64,000 bases of DNA from Planctomycetes bacterium syqfu (GCA_020974905.1 CP087563.1:2666001-2730000), one strand, 5' to 3'. Positions 24,628-33,712 are shown, counted from the stretch's first letter. Translations and numbers: made by a program. Notes: generated by a model not told the origin, from the letters alone.

Positions 24628-26898
24628 TCACAGAAGTATCCAGCCCGTTCGGGGCTTGGTACTGCCTTCCACGGTTTGAAACAGAATCCGCTTCTGCTTT
24701 CTCAATGCCTCGAGCACGCTGTCATACATATTGGGACTGGTGGCCAGTTGTCGGCGCAAACGCCAGTCCGGTGTGGGATACAGACGTTGCTTCCCACTTT
24801 CCTGGCAGCGTCGGAGATAACGCAACGCCTTTTTACAGACCGCATCAAACTCGTTGGTACTGACATATTGATAGGCCATGTACAACATGCGTTGCACCTG
24901 ATGCTCGACGAACGCACTGGCCCAGCGCACCGCATCGACACTGATCTCCGGTTGGGTATGGTTTTCACTGCATGCGTAGAGCAACGCGAGTTTGCGTGCG
25001 TTTTCGTTGGCTCGACCCCATACCGTCATCGCCACTTCGTCTTTGCGATCTTCGGCTTGAGCATATTCATCATCTGCATGCTGACGGAACTCAGTGATGT
25101 GCTGCTTGGCCTGATCACTGTAAGGAACGATGACGGGGACGGGATAAAAGCCGATCAGATTGCCACGATGTTCACCCGGTTGATAGTTGCCCCACCAGCG
25201 CGCGGTTTCCACAAGGCGGTCGGGCATACTGTCGACAAGCCCCGGTTCCTGGCCCGATGAACGTTTACCTGTATCGACGATGATCATGCGGGCAAAGAAG
25301 CCGTTGGTAAGCATGCGCTCGGACATGGCTTCGTAATAGTGGGATGGTGTTGCCGTGCCGAAGACAGTGAGATGCGGTTGATGGATCACGCCGGGGATAC
25401 GCGGCTTACCGGCTTTGGAACGCATCGAATACATCATGCTGGCCGATGAGAATAATTCCAGCAGCACAGTCATGATCGATTCATTGCGTGCATCCTTGGA
25501 CTTGTTAACCGATTGAAGGATGCCGTCGATCTCATCGGTCTGGTACATCGTGCAGGGCTGGACGGCCAGTTGATCTTCGATCCCCTCACCCGAAGCAAAC
25601 TTGCGGCAAAGCGAATCGGTCATGTTGGCGGCAATGGCCAGGTGAGCATTGATCTGTCGCGGGTAGTTTTTACCGGCAGAAGATGAACCGAGGGCGAGCA
25701 GGTAAATGTTAGTGCGCAGATCCCCGGCTTCGCGCACCTTGCGCCCGCATAAATAGGATTGCATGGCCAGTGCGCCACAAAAGGCCATACCCAACGACGG
25801 GTACGGCGCGTTGGCCATACAGAAGTCGATCACCTCACCGATAAACCCGGGAATATAGAGCAGGTTTTCAGGCAGAGGCCCGGGATCGGGCACGGTGGAT
25901 GTGACATCGTCCTGATCATCACCATCGAGAATCCCGGACAGGTCGACATCGGAATTGTCCTGATAGTCGAGATCATCACCGAATCCATACAGCGCCAATG
26001 TCCTGCTCGCAGCGGAAAAATCACCACCGTGTTCCAGCAATGCATAGACCGCAAATGGCGCATAACCTTGCTCAGGTTCAAACGGGGCTGCATTGGAAGA
26101 GAAAACATAGAACACGCGATTCTTGAGGGACGCTGACCAACAGGTGTCCTTGCCAGGGCGACGCCAATATTCATTGTCACCGGGTTCTGCCAGTTCCCAG
26201 CCGTGTGATCGCAAGAGATCACGCACATCGCCATGTTTGTTATAAGCATCGCCCGGCCTGTTGAGATTGTGCGAATTGTGGGCCGGTGTGCCGCACATGT
26301 TCGAATCCTCTGCAATAGTCTGGCCAGTATTCGCACCATCGATCACCGGCGGTAAATACTCATTGAGTTCCCATGCGGTTCGCAACAAGGAGTCGCGCTG
26401 GGCCTCAGTCAAAACGGGCAGGTCGCACAAGCCGCCCTGCATCATTTCATAACCCGGTGTCGGTGAACACAGAAACAGCCCACCTTCGCCACGTGTTTCA
26501 ATCAAGGTATGAACCTTGTCGTCGACCTTGCGTTGGGCCAGTTTGATGTTGCCACAGACGGGGACATCACAACGGTAGATCACATGCATGCCCCCGGATG
26601 GCGTGGATTCAATCACCAGATGATCACGAAGATCAGGATCGATACGATCCATCCACGCGGGAAACAATTCACCACCACCGTCAAAGTCAATGATCTCAAG
26701 ATTACCGGAGACGGTGCCGCAGATGATGCACAGTGCATCGTTCCATGGCCATGCGTTGAGTTCGGTATCCAGTGGTAATCGTTGCTGGTATTGTTTCCAC
26801 TTGCCAATGACCGGACGTTTTTCCGCACGAATAGCAGGCAGGACAGATAAGCCTGTATTTATGTAGTTTTGAGCGGTATTCATTAATGGTTCATTCAT
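24628..26898 (-). CDS. prim-pol / DUF3987 replication protein
   Basis: The protein is 756 residues from MNEPLMNTAQ at 26898, where TGATG couples it to the gene before it. The N-terminal 200 or so residues are a bifunctional primase-polymerase domain (GLSVLPAIRAEKRPVIGKWKQYQQRLP; ISGNLEIIDFDGGGE, with catalytic Asp residues; GGMHVIYRCDVP). The C-terminal half is DUF3987-like with a Walker-A-like loop, ALGSSSAGKNYPRQI, and AFFARMIIVDTGKR. It probably primes phage DNA replication together with the helicase upstream. Confidence 0.85.
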   Translation of the reverse strand: MNEPLMNTAQNYINTGLSVLPAIRAEKRPVIGKWKQYQQRLPLDTELNAWPWNDALCIICGTVSGNLEIIDFDGGGELFPAWMDRIDPDLRDHLVIESTPSGGMHVIYRCDVPVCGNIKLAQRKVDDKVHTLIETRGEGGLFLCSPTPGYEMMQGGLCDLPVLTEAQRDSLLRTAWELNEYLPPVIDGANTGQTIAEDSNMCGTPAHNSHNLNRPGDAYNKHGDVRDLLRSHGWELAEPGDNEYWRRPGKDTCWSASLKNRVFYVFSSNAAPFEPEQGYAPFAVYALLEHGGDFSAASRTLALYGFGDDLDYQDNSDVDLSGILDGDDQDDVTSTVPDPGPLPENLLYIPGFIGEVIDFCMANAPYPSLGMAFCGALAMQSYLCGRKVREAGDLRTNIYLLALGSSSAGKNYPRQINAHLAIAANMTDSLCRKFASGEGIEDQLAVQPCTMYQTDEIDGILQSVNKSKDARNESIMTVLLELFSSASMMYSMRSKAGKPRIPGVIHQPHLTVFGTATPSHYYEAMSERMLTNGFFARMIIVDTGKRSSGQEPGLVDSMPDRLVETARWWGNYQPGEHRGNLIGFYPVPVIVPYSDQAKQHITEFRQHADDEYAQAEDRKDEVAMTVWGRANENARKLALLYACSENHTQPEISVDAVRWASAFVEHQVQRMLYMAYQYVSTNEFDAVCKKALRYLRRCQESGKQRLYPTPDWRLRRQLATSPNMYDSVLEALRKQKRILFQTVEGSTKPRTGWILL

Positions 26899-27332
26899 CA
26901 GTTGCACATGATTTCCTTTGTTCGATTCATGGCCGAGTTGGCCAAAGCCCAATCTTTCCACGCAGCAATCTCTCGCCGCAATCCATTGATATCTGCCGGC
27001 TCAGGCGGAGAAATGGTTTTATTCCAGACGGTACGAATACTGTCGACGGTCATCCGTTCCGCATCACCTTCGACGATCAGCACGGTCGCTGGGCATAGCA
27101 ATGTCAATCGCTCAAACAGAATCTTCTGTCCCACGCAGATGTTTTGATGCTCTTTCCACTCCAGAAATAGCAGGTTGCCATTGATTTCCGTGACGGCGTC
27201 GATGTCGCTGAAAGCGATACGGCCCGGCAGACAGTCGGCAAACATTTCGATCTTGGGACGTTTCTTAAGATTAAAACAGCCCTGCCGATCACAACTCCAG
27301 AGCATGGGGTTGTACCCGTTACTTGGCGGCAT
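26898..27332 (-). CDS. putative PD-(D/E)XK nuclease-like protein
   Basis: The protein is 144 residues from MPPSNGYNPM (27332); the ATG lies inside the end of the ParB-Dam gene. The motif FSDIDAVTEINGNLLFLEWKEHQ has the spacing D-(12)-E-x-K expected of a PD-(D/E)XK core, followed by IVEGDAE. It carries two cysteines early (SCDRQGCFNL). It may act in phage DNA processing. The nuclease call is inferred from the motif only. Confidence 0.6.
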   Translation of the reverse strand: MPPSNGYNPMLWSCDRQGCFNLKKRPKIEMFADCLPGRIAFSDIDAVTEINGNLLFLEWKEHQNICVGQKILFERLTLLCPATVLIVEGDAERMTVDSIRTVWNKTISPPEPADINGLRREIAAWKDWALANSAMNRTKEIMCN

Positions 27333-28434
27333 AGAACACATCCCCCAAGTCTTCGAACGCCTTGGTGAATCCATTGATGTTGTTGCCGATGTACAACACC
27401 GCCTGCCCCTGTAACGGTGCAGAGGTTTTGTCGGGATGCCAGAAGCGGACCCGCCCTAAGGGGAAGCACACTGCCGATGACACGGACAACAAGGCATGGA
27501 ACCACTTGGTCTCTGTTGCGTTGTTCACCAGAACTATGGCCTGTTTGACGTTGTCGGACTTGTACTCATGGACAAGTTTTTCACAGAATTGCTGAATCAA
27601 CGGTTGGGCATACGGCGGGTTCATGAACACCCGACCATGCCACGTCTGTTGCAAGCCATCGTCTTCTGCGGTGTAGATGCGTGCTGCACCGACAACCTTG
27701 TTTGCCGCTACGCAGGACGCTGGATCAAGATCGATCCCACCCATCACATCCGTTGCACGCTCGATGTATTGTGCCGGGGTATACCATTCGTTGTCGCCGG
27801 TGTTGTTGGCCACATGAGGTTTGGTCACCGACTCGCGTGCCTGCTGGATTTGCGATGGCGTTGGATTCTCAGGCAGGGAACGCGCGGCCTGCACCACTTC
27901 GTTGCGAGCAGGCTTGATCTGTCCACTGGCGATTTCACGTTGCATGTCGAGTTGGTCCACAGCGTCGGCGAATTGCCCGTCGCGCTCAATCGTGACACGA
28001 CTTACACCGTGCTCTTTGGCCAGATGGTCTGAAGTTTTCAACTTATACTCATTTTGAGTATAAGTTAGGTCGGTTCTGGCTCCTTGACGTTTGGTTCGGT
28101 TGTATCGTCGCCCACGCAGTAGACTCATTTGTTCAGGTGATAGATTACGTCGCCCCAATTGATGGGTGTCGATCCAGTCGGCAGCTGCCGCGCGATCAGG
28201 CAAGCTAACCGTGTGCAATTCATAATCGATGCCATACCTGTCACAGATAGCCTTGCGGTTGTGGCCATCAAGCAGAATGCATTGCTCTGCCCACACGATC
28301 AACGGATCGATACAGCCATCACGCAACAGATTTTCTTCCAAGCCGGACAGTTCCTCATCCGTTAACGGTGGAATCAGACTCTGGAATTCGTCATCAATGA
28401 TGACTGGATCGTTTTCAAGATATGTTGTATTCAT
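27319..28434 (-). CDS. ParB/Srx domain - Dam-like N6-adenine methyltransferase fusion
   Basis: The protein is 371 residues from MNTTYLENDP (28434). The N-terminal half is ParB/Srx-like (FQSLIPPLTDEELSGLEENLLRDGCIDPLIVW, DGHNR at about residue 60), followed by an HTH-like segment (LAKEHGVSRVTIERDGQFADAV). The C-terminal half is a phage Dam-type methyltransferase (EWYTPAQYIERATDVMGGIDLDPAS, with NPPY in RVFMNPPYAQPL). It would methylate adenine in phage DNA. A perfect palindrome (28040-28066) sits inside the gene in the linker between the two halves. Confidence 0.88.
   Translation of the reverse strand: MNTTYLENDPVIIDDEFQSLIPPLTDEELSGLEENLLRDGCIDPLIVWAEQCILLDGHNRKAICDRYGIDYELHTVSLPDRAAAADWIDTHQLGRRNLSPEQMSLLRGRRYNRTKRQGARTDLTYTQNEYKLKTSDHLAKEHGVSRVTIERDGQFADAVDQLDMQREIASGQIKPARNEVVQAARSLPENPTPSQIQQARESVTKPHVANNTGDNEWYTPAQYIERATDVMGGIDLDPASCVAANKVVGAARIYTAEDDGLQQTWHGRVFMNPPYAQPLIQQFCEKLVHEYKSDNVKQAIVLVNNATETKWFHALLSVSSAVCFPLGRVRFWHPDKTSAPLQGQAVLYIGNNINGFTKAFEDLGDVFYAAK
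28040..28066. repeat. perfect palindrome inside the ParB-Dam gene
   Basis: AACTTATACTCA, spacer TTT, TGAGTATAAGTT: 12-bp perfect arms. It encodes part of the linker TYTQNEYKLKT before the HTH. The half-site ACTTATA recurs in the palindromes of the second ParB-like gene (31372-31526). It is a candidate binding site or a stable mRNA hairpin. Confidence 0.85.
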
Positions 28435-28445
28435 AAGCGAAACTT

Positions 28446-30167
28446 TCAAAAGGGAATGTCATCGTCGTCGGGCCAGATGTAATCCGGCTCGTCTGAGATA
28501 CTGTTAGTGGCTACTGCCGTTGGGATTGTTCCGAGTTCGTAATTGGTAATGCGGTCGAATTTTTCACCGGTGACTGAACGGACGGTGATGGACAGTGGTT
28601 GGGCCAACGCCCCGGCTTCAGCCAACTCAACGGCTTGCTCCACCGTGTCGGGCATCGGTTCGCGGGATCGTGCCTGCCACCATGTCTGGGCCTTTTGCCA
28701 GGCGTAACTACCCTTGGGATGCGCCACGCAGATCCATTCACTGTGGTATTCATTGAACCCGCAGCGGTAATCGACACGTAGTGTCTTGGGATGATCGGGT
28801 GATGCGCCGCGTTTGGTGTGGATGCTGTAATACACCTCACCCACGTCATAGTCTGTCTCGGTGACTTCGCCCGACAGCACACCCGCCGTCGACGCACTGC
28901 CGTCATGTTTATCCCGCTCAGGCGGCGGGAACTCGTGACCGCAGTCCGGGCACACGCTGTACGACGCATGAATCAATGCCTGGCAGTTGGGGCATTCCTT
29001 AGCAGGCGCTTCACTATTACCTTTTCGTTCAGACTTATCCTTAATCTGCAACGCATCGACAGGGCCATGCCGCAGAATATTGCCTCCGAAGTCCAGTACC
29101 AGGCAGTTGGTTTTGTCCGGGTGTAATCGGAAACCTCTCCCCAGCATCTGGTAATAAAGTCCCGGTGAGTTAGTCGGACGCAGCAGTGCGACACAATCAA
29201 TATTTGGCGCGTCGAACCCCGTCGTGAGCACGTTGACGTTTACCAGATACTTCAGATCACCTTCTTTGAATCGACGGAGAATGTCATCGCGAAAGATGCC
29301 CGAACTGTCGCCACAGACGAACCCGCACTCATGGCCCATCTCACCCAAGACGCGCTGCACATGTTGAGCGTGCTGTACGCTTGCAGCAAAAATCAGTACA
29401 GAATGGCGATCACGTGTCTGCTCGACAATCTCCCGGCAAGCTGAATGCACGAGACCGTCATCGTCCATTAACGCTTCAACTTCACCTGCGATGAATTCAC
29501 CGGCACGGACATGCAAACCCGATGTATCTGCCTTACGCCGTCCGGCCTTGGTCTTGAGCGGGCACAGGTAGCCTTGAGCAATCAGTTCACGAACGCCCAC
29601 CTCGTAACAGACATGGTTAAGTAGATTGTCTGTTCCACAGATCGTCCCGCTGGTCATGCGGTAGGGAGTGGCCGTTAAACCAATAAGCCTGACGTTGGGA
29701 TTGACGAGCTTGGCTTCTTTGATGAATTGCTGATACATACCTTCGCCATTGGGCGGGAGCATGTGAGCTTCATCAATCAACACCAGATCAAAACGATCCA
29801 GTTCCGCAGCCTTGCGATACACCGACTGAATACCAGCCACAATGATCGCATGGTCAGTGTCCCGGCTCTTGAGCCCCGCCGAGTAGCACCCGATCTGGTG
29901 CCACAGATCGGGTGCCATGACGTGCAGTTTGTCCACGGCCTGTTCAATCAATTCCTTGACATGGGCAAGGATCAAAACACGGCCATCCCATTTCTGCACT
30001 GCATCTCGACAAATCGTCGCCATCACAGGCGTCTTTCCCGATGCGGTTGGCAGCACCAGACAAGGATTGTCATCTCTTGTCCGCAGATGCTCATACACAG
30101 CATCGACCGCTTGGGCCTGATACGGGCGCAGGGTGATCACAGGTTGTTGTGCACAAGCCTGTATCAA
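28446..30167 (-). CDS. superfamily 2 DNA/RNA helicase
   Basis: The protein is 573 residues and starts at TTG, chosen because AGGAGGTGA is five bases upstream. It is an SF2 helicase: Walker A LPTASGKT (about residue 40), DEAH in LVLIDEAHMLPP (about 135), SAT-like motif GLTATPYRM, and motif VI QMLGRGFRLHP. A C-terminal zinc ribbon follows (CPNCQALIHASYSVCPDCGHEFPPP). It is expected to unwind DNA during phage replication, paired with the prim-pol protein. Confidence 0.92.
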   Translation of the reverse strand: MIQACAQQPVITLRPYQAQAVDAVYEHLRTRDDNPCLVLPTASGKTPVMATICRDAVQKWDGRVLILAHVKELIEQAVDKLHVMAPDLWHQIGCYSAGLKSRDTDHAIIVAGIQSVYRKAAELDRFDLVLIDEAHMLPPNGEGMYQQFIKEAKLVNPNVRLIGLTATPYRMTSGTICGTDNLLNHVCYEVGVRELIAQGYLCPLKTKAGRRKADTSGLHVRAGEFIAGEVEALMDDDGLVHSACREIVEQTRDRHSVLIFAASVQHAQHVQRVLGEMGHECGFVCGDSSGIFRDDILRRFKEGDLKYLVNVNVLTTGFDAPNIDCVALLRPTNSPGLYYQMLGRGFRLHPDKTNCLVLDFGGNILRHGPVDALQIKDKSERKGNSEAPAKECPNCQALIHASYSVCPDCGHEFPPPERDKHDGSASTAGVLSGEVTETDYDVGEVYYSIHTKRGASPDHPKTLRVDYRCGFNEYHSEWICVAHPKGSYAWQKAQTWWQARSREPMPDTVEQAVELAEAGALAQPLSITVRSVTGEKFDRITNYELGTIPTAVATNSISDEPDYIWPDDDDIPF

Positions 30168-30994
30168 TCCATCACCTCCTCAGGCAGCATGAATTGTTCA
30201 CTGGTTACCGGGCGCAGGACCGACCGGGTTTCACCGTTGAGCCAGTGGGTGAGGACGCGCTCCACCTTGCCGTAGAGTTCCTTCTGGATCGTGCGATTGC
30301 GCGTACTGCCTGTTGCCATGAGTTGGTCACGCAGCTTGATGATGGTCGCATCGCAGGTGGTTTCCAGCATGCCAGTGGACAAGACCCGGCAGAACTGGGC
30401 CAGTTGATCATGGTCAACCGAGTACCATGCCCGCGCGATGACCGCACGGACATGGGCCACCGCAATACCCCTGGCCTTGGTGGCCACGTGGGCCGTCGCA
30501 AAACGAATCGCGTTGATGTGCATGCTCATCAACTCCATCTCTTCGTGATATGGCAGCTTGTGTCTGGAATTGAGGCACTGGTACATTTCACGCAAGGTTG
30601 ATGCGTGGTAGGACGTCACACCCTCGGTGCCGAACGTGCCGGTAAGTGTCATCCGATCCACAACCCTGCGGGCTTTCATGCCATCGATGGCATCGATGTT
30701 GCCTGCCGGGACGCCGAACGACACGGCCATGCGAATGGTGCAACCGGCCTGCAAGATGGCCCAGAGTCGGTGCTGGCCATCGACTAACGTACCGTTGGTG
30801 TCGAAGGCGATGCCTTGATGCGTGGTGTTCCAGCGGCCGGCCAGCATTTCCTGGGCCAGGCATTCGACATGCTTGGGGTCAATGCGCCGGTTGCGGACAT
30901 TACCCTCGAGCCACTGGCTGGCAATGTCCGGTGTGACGTTCATGAAGGTGGTCTGAATCTGCGGTTCCGTGCTGTTCGTGGGCTGTGCAATCAT
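30164..30994 (-). CDS. stand-alone ParB/Srx-like protein
   Basis: The protein is 276 residues. The ParB/Srx-like core has GTLVDGQHRLWAILQAG at about 70-85 (GQHR in place of GHxR). The remainder is helical (TLREMYQCLNSRHKLPYHEEMELM...). Its ATG is preceded by AAAGGACTCTCAA. It overlaps the upstream ParB-like gene by 95 bases and the downstream helicase start by 4. The biochemical role is unknown; ParB-fold CTPase activity is a family property that is not shown here. Confidence 0.75.
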   Translation of the reverse strand: MIAQPTNSTEPQIQTTFMNVTPDIASQWLEGNVRNRRIDPKHVECLAQEMLAGRWNTTHQGIAFDTNGTLVDGQHRLWAILQAGCTIRMAVSFGVPAGNIDAIDGMKARRVVDRMTLTGTFGTEGVTSYHASTLREMYQCLNSRHKLPYHEEMELMSMHINAIRFATAHVATKARGIAVAHVRAVIARAWYSVDHDQLAQFCRVLSTGMLETTCDATIIKLRDQLMATGSTRNRTIQKELYGKVERVLTHWLNGETRSVLRPVTSEQFMLPEEVMD

Positions 30995-31964
30995 TTGAGA
31001 GTCCTTTCTGGGATTGGAAAATTCGATTCAGTTCATTGGCGACCTGGCGCATGTAGTCATCGCCGTAGATGCTGATCATGCTCCGGGCTGCTTGGATGGG
31101 ATTTTTCAGGGGTAACGAGATGGCCCGCATGGGAACGGGACCGTTTTCGCTGTGGCAGGCTTTGGGACGATAAGCGTTTTTGCCAAAGCGTGGTGTTTGG
31201 GATGCTTTCGACTTGGATTTGGATGTACGGCCGATGTTGCCCGTTTTCATGCTGGAAACGGTGCCATGCTTGGTCTTGTAGGTGCGCGGCTGGGACACTG
31301 GCGTTTGGCTGGTGTCCTGCGTTTGTGAAGATTGAGATTCGGTGACGGATTGATCCGATACTGACGGGTTCTCACTTATACAATTTATAAGTGAGGATTG
31401 GGATTCGGCGACAGATTGATCCGGTACCGACGGGTTCTCACTTATACAATTTATAAGTGAGGATTGGGATTCGGCGACAGATTGATCCGGTACCGACGAG
31501 TTCTCACTTATACAATTTATAAGTGAGGATCGGTGCCGACTGACTGTCGGTTGGGTCACATTGCATTGTCTGGCAATCTCATTGTCCGAATATTGGGACC
31601 ATTCCTTATCTTGGAGCATGGTCAACACGGCCTTACGCTTATCTGCATTGCTCCGACGCAGACCATGCGTCGCATTGGCACCGACGGAATACAGAATCGC
31701 ATCGCGGCGTGTGCCCTTGTGGACATCAACTGCAATCGCTTTACGTTCGCTCCGTTTGCTGGCCCAATACCGATGGAATCCATCAGCCAGCCAGTAGGTT
31801 GAACCATCGTAAAACACAGTCACTGCAGGCAGATTGATGCCATTGGTATACAGCTCGGCATATTCCGCAACCACATCTTCATCAATGGCCACGCGCGGTT
31901 GGGTGCCACCATCAATGCGGATCTGATCGAGCTTGAGTGTCTGGATTTGAATTTCAGTTGTCAT
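30900..31964 (-). CDS. ParB/Srx-like protein with HTH and three 22-residue repeats
   Basis: The protein is 354 residues from MTTEIQIQTLK (31964). The ParB/Srx-like domain contains WLADGFHRYWASKR (about 65-78), then an HTH (YSDNEIARQCNVTQPTVSRHRSS, about 135-157). Next come three tandem repeats SSLINCISENxSVxDQSVxESQ, then a basic linker and a C-terminal KNPIQAARSMISIYGDDYMRQVANELNRIF. The repeats correspond to 66-bp DNA repeats with palindromes. The last 32 codons overlap the next gene. It is likely a DNA-binding regulator or partition-like protein. Confidence 0.78.
   Translation of the reverse strand: MTTEIQIQTLKLDQIRIDGGTQPRVAIDEDVVAEYAELYTNGINLPAVTVFYDGSTYWLADGFHRYWASKRSERKAIAVDVHKGTRRDAILYSVGANATHGLRRSNADKRKAVLTMLQDKEWSQYSDNEIARQCNVTQPTVSRHRSSLINCISENSSVPDQSVAESQSSLINCISENPSVPDQSVAESQSSLINCISENPSVSDQSVTESQSSQTQDTSQTPVSQPRTYKTKHGTVSSMKTGNIGRTSKSKSKASQTPRFGKNAYRPKACHSENGPVPMRAISLPLKNPIQAARSMISIYGDDYMRQVANELNRIFQSQKGLSNDCTAHEQHGTADSDHLHERHTGHCQPVARG
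31325..31526. repeat. three tandem 66-bp repeats, each with a perfect palindrome
   Basis: Units span 31325-31390, 31391-31456 and 31457-31522; the second and third are almost identical and the first has a few changes. Each unit ends with TCACTTATA, spacer CAATT, TATAAGTGA (complete palindromes at 31372-31394, 31438-31460 and 31504-31526), 9-bp perfect arms. They lie inside the ParB-HTH gene. Regular spacing of 66 bp (about six helical turns) is a hallmark of iterons or operators. Confidence 0.92.
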
Positions 31965-32367
31965 TGAGATATTCACTTTCAAGGCTGGGCATTGGGCTGC
32001 CACATAACGGACAACGATGAAGTGGGTACTCTTGGATTCGCACGACAAGTTGGCCACCGGGAATCGGGAGGCGACGTTGCACAATCAGCGTGTCCACCTG
32101 CGAATCATCAAGATAGATGCCCGCGTGCTGCATCGAATCGAGCGACGCTTTCTGGATGTTGTCCAGGTCACGTCTGCGCCGATCCGGCGGGAAGGCATCC
32201 ATCGCCACGGCCAAACGACCATCGCGTGGCGGTTGGCCGCCCATGCCCTGACACTGTGTTTTGACCTGCTGGCGATAGGCACGACCTTGACGACTGATGA
32301 GCGTTCTGCCCCGGAAGTGTCGCCAGTAATGATTGACCGACGGTGGGTAAGGTAAAACGAGTTCCAT
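31954..32367 (-). CDS. RusA-like Holliday junction resolvase
   Basis: The protein is 137 residues from MELVLPYPPSVNHYW (32367), with AAGGGGG upstream. The RusA signature is present: PPSVNHYWR near the N-terminus and RRRRDLDNIQKASLDSMQHAGIYLDDSQVD, containing the catalytic Asp residues. A C-terminal CPLCGSP is an extra metal site. It resolves four-way junctions formed in phage recombination or replication. Its end overlaps the start of the ParB-HTH gene by 11 bases. Confidence 0.88.
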   Translation of the reverse strand: MELVLPYPPSVNHYWRHFRGRTLISRQGRAYRQQVKTQCQGMGGQPPRDGRLAVAMDAFPPDRRRRDLDNIQKASLDSMQHAGIYLDDSQVDTLIVQRRLPIPGGQLVVRIQEYPLHRCPLCGSPMPSLESEYLNDN

Positions 32368-32378
32368 GTGACACCCCC

Positions 32379-32855
32379 TTAGCGTTTCCACGGTGCAGTA
32401 CCATCGGATGCCGGTTTTTGCGAGGACTGAGACGAAGACGTGCTGCTGCTTCCGGGGGATTGCTTGGGCTCAAAGCCCTTGATCTCATTGGTCAGTTCAT
32501 CGTTGTCGGCCCGCTTTTTGAGTTTGACGTTGATCACCATTGGCAAGTTGTGCAGATCGACACTGTCGCGTGGTTGCATGACATTGACCGCGCGGCAGAT
32601 CGCCGACAGATCGCCACGGGCAATCTTGACGGCGGTAGCATTGGGATTGTCCAGATTCAAACGAGCCCATAGCAAGCGCCCTTGACACGCGCCTTCCAGA
32701 ATCGAAAAGGTCAACTCTAAAAAGCTGCCGCCTCCGGATTTTGTGGGCTTGGATTCCGAAGCGATAATCGCTGCCAGGTACTTGCCAGCTGGAATTGGTT
32801 CGAATGAACTGTTGGGTTCGACATCGTTTGCGTCAAAGCCATTGAGATTAGCCAT
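32379..32855 (-). CDS. DUF669-family protein (single-strand DNA binding candidate)
   Basis: The protein is 158 residues. FEPIPAGKYLAAIIASESKPTKSGGGSFLELTFSILEGACQGRLLWARLNLDNPNATAVKIARGDLSAICRAV is typical of DUF669, an OB-like phage family found beside an AAA/RecA-like protein. The C-terminus is Ser/Gln-rich (SPGSSSTSSSQSSQKPASDGTAPWKR), as in SSB tails. It is probably part of the recombination module with the AAA protein and nuclease. A CTTCCGGGGG motif occurs in its tail (32449-32458). Confidence 0.85.
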   Translation of the reverse strand: MANLNGFDANDVEPNSSFEPIPAGKYLAAIIASESKPTKSGGGSFLELTFSILEGACQGRLLWARLNLDNPNATAVKIARGDLSAICRAVNVMQPRDSVDLHNLPMVINVKLKKRADNDELTNEIKGFEPKQSPGSSSTSSSQSSQKPASDGTAPWKR

Positions 32856-32914
32856 AGGGATATTCCTCCATCAATTAAAAAATGGTTGTTGACAAAAAGA
32901 CTGTGTTTTACGGG

Positions 32915-33712
32915 TTAATGTTTGTGTTTGGCAGTTTGATTGGACGTAGGTGCATCCGCCTGCATCATGGCTTCCATCAGGGCATACCATGACAACGGCA
33001 GTTCAGTTGGCAAGCCATAACGATTCTTGGCAATACATGCCGGGCTACCGACACAACGCATCACGCGCTCGCCACCATCTTTACCCAGACCGGAAGCCAG
33101 TGTGCGGTTGCGATTAAAGCCAGCGTCTTCGGTCTTGGTGATGATCTTGCGTGTCGCAAACAACACGGCATCAGCCCACTCTGTGATCACTGCATTGGCA
33201 TGTTTGTGCAGGCGCGGGGAAAACCGGTCATACGCACCGACTTCCGGATCGGAGAAGGTTTCGACCTTGGCGTGAGCCAACAAAATGATGCACATGCTGC
33301 GCCGTGTGCGCAAGGCGTCCAGGCCGGAGAGCAGCATACGCCAATGTGTCAAGGCATGGGTGTAACCACGGGCGTACCCACCGTCCACTTTCTCAATGCT
33401 GTTGACACCGTAGTCCTTGCAGAGCCGGTCCCAGATCAGACGTTCGAGCCAATCAAGTGAATCGATGACAACGGTTTGATAGTCGTGTTCCTCTTTGATC
33501 AATGAGTCGATACTGTTGATAACATCATCGAACTTCGTAGCCAGTGGAAAACTCGCACAATCGATCTGATCAAGGCCGTCTTCGGTTTGAATGAAAATGG
33601 GATTGGGTGCCTGCGATGCCGTGGTGGATTTACCGATGCCTTCGGTGCCATAGAGAATGATACGCGGGGGTGATTGACGTTTACCGGTGTGGACTTGTTG
33701 CAATAGGGACAT
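32915..33712 (-). CDS. phage AAA / RecA-like ATP-binding protein
   Basis: The protein is 265 residues. Walker A GTEGIGKSTTA lies at about 22-32; the Walker-B-like segment is YQTVVIDSLDWLERLIWD; it also has RRSMCIILLAHAKVETFSDPE. It belongs to the AAA_24-type phage proteins usually encoded next to DUF669 proteins and an exonuclease, serving single-strand annealing or recombination. It lies 59 bases upstream of the DUF669 gene. Confidence 0.88.
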   Translation of the reverse strand: MSLLQQVHTGKRQSPPRIILYGTEGIGKSTTASQAPNPIFIQTEDGLDQIDCASFPLATKFDDVINSIDSLIKEEHDYQTVVIDSLDWLERLIWDRLCKDYGVNSIEKVDGGYARGYTHALTHWRMLLSGLDALRTRRSMCIILLAHAKVETFSDPEVGAYDRFSPRLHKHANAVITEWADAVLFATRKIITKTEDAGFNRNRTLASGLGKDGGERVMRCVGSPACIAKNRYGLPTELPLSWYALMEAMMQADAPTSNQTAKHKH

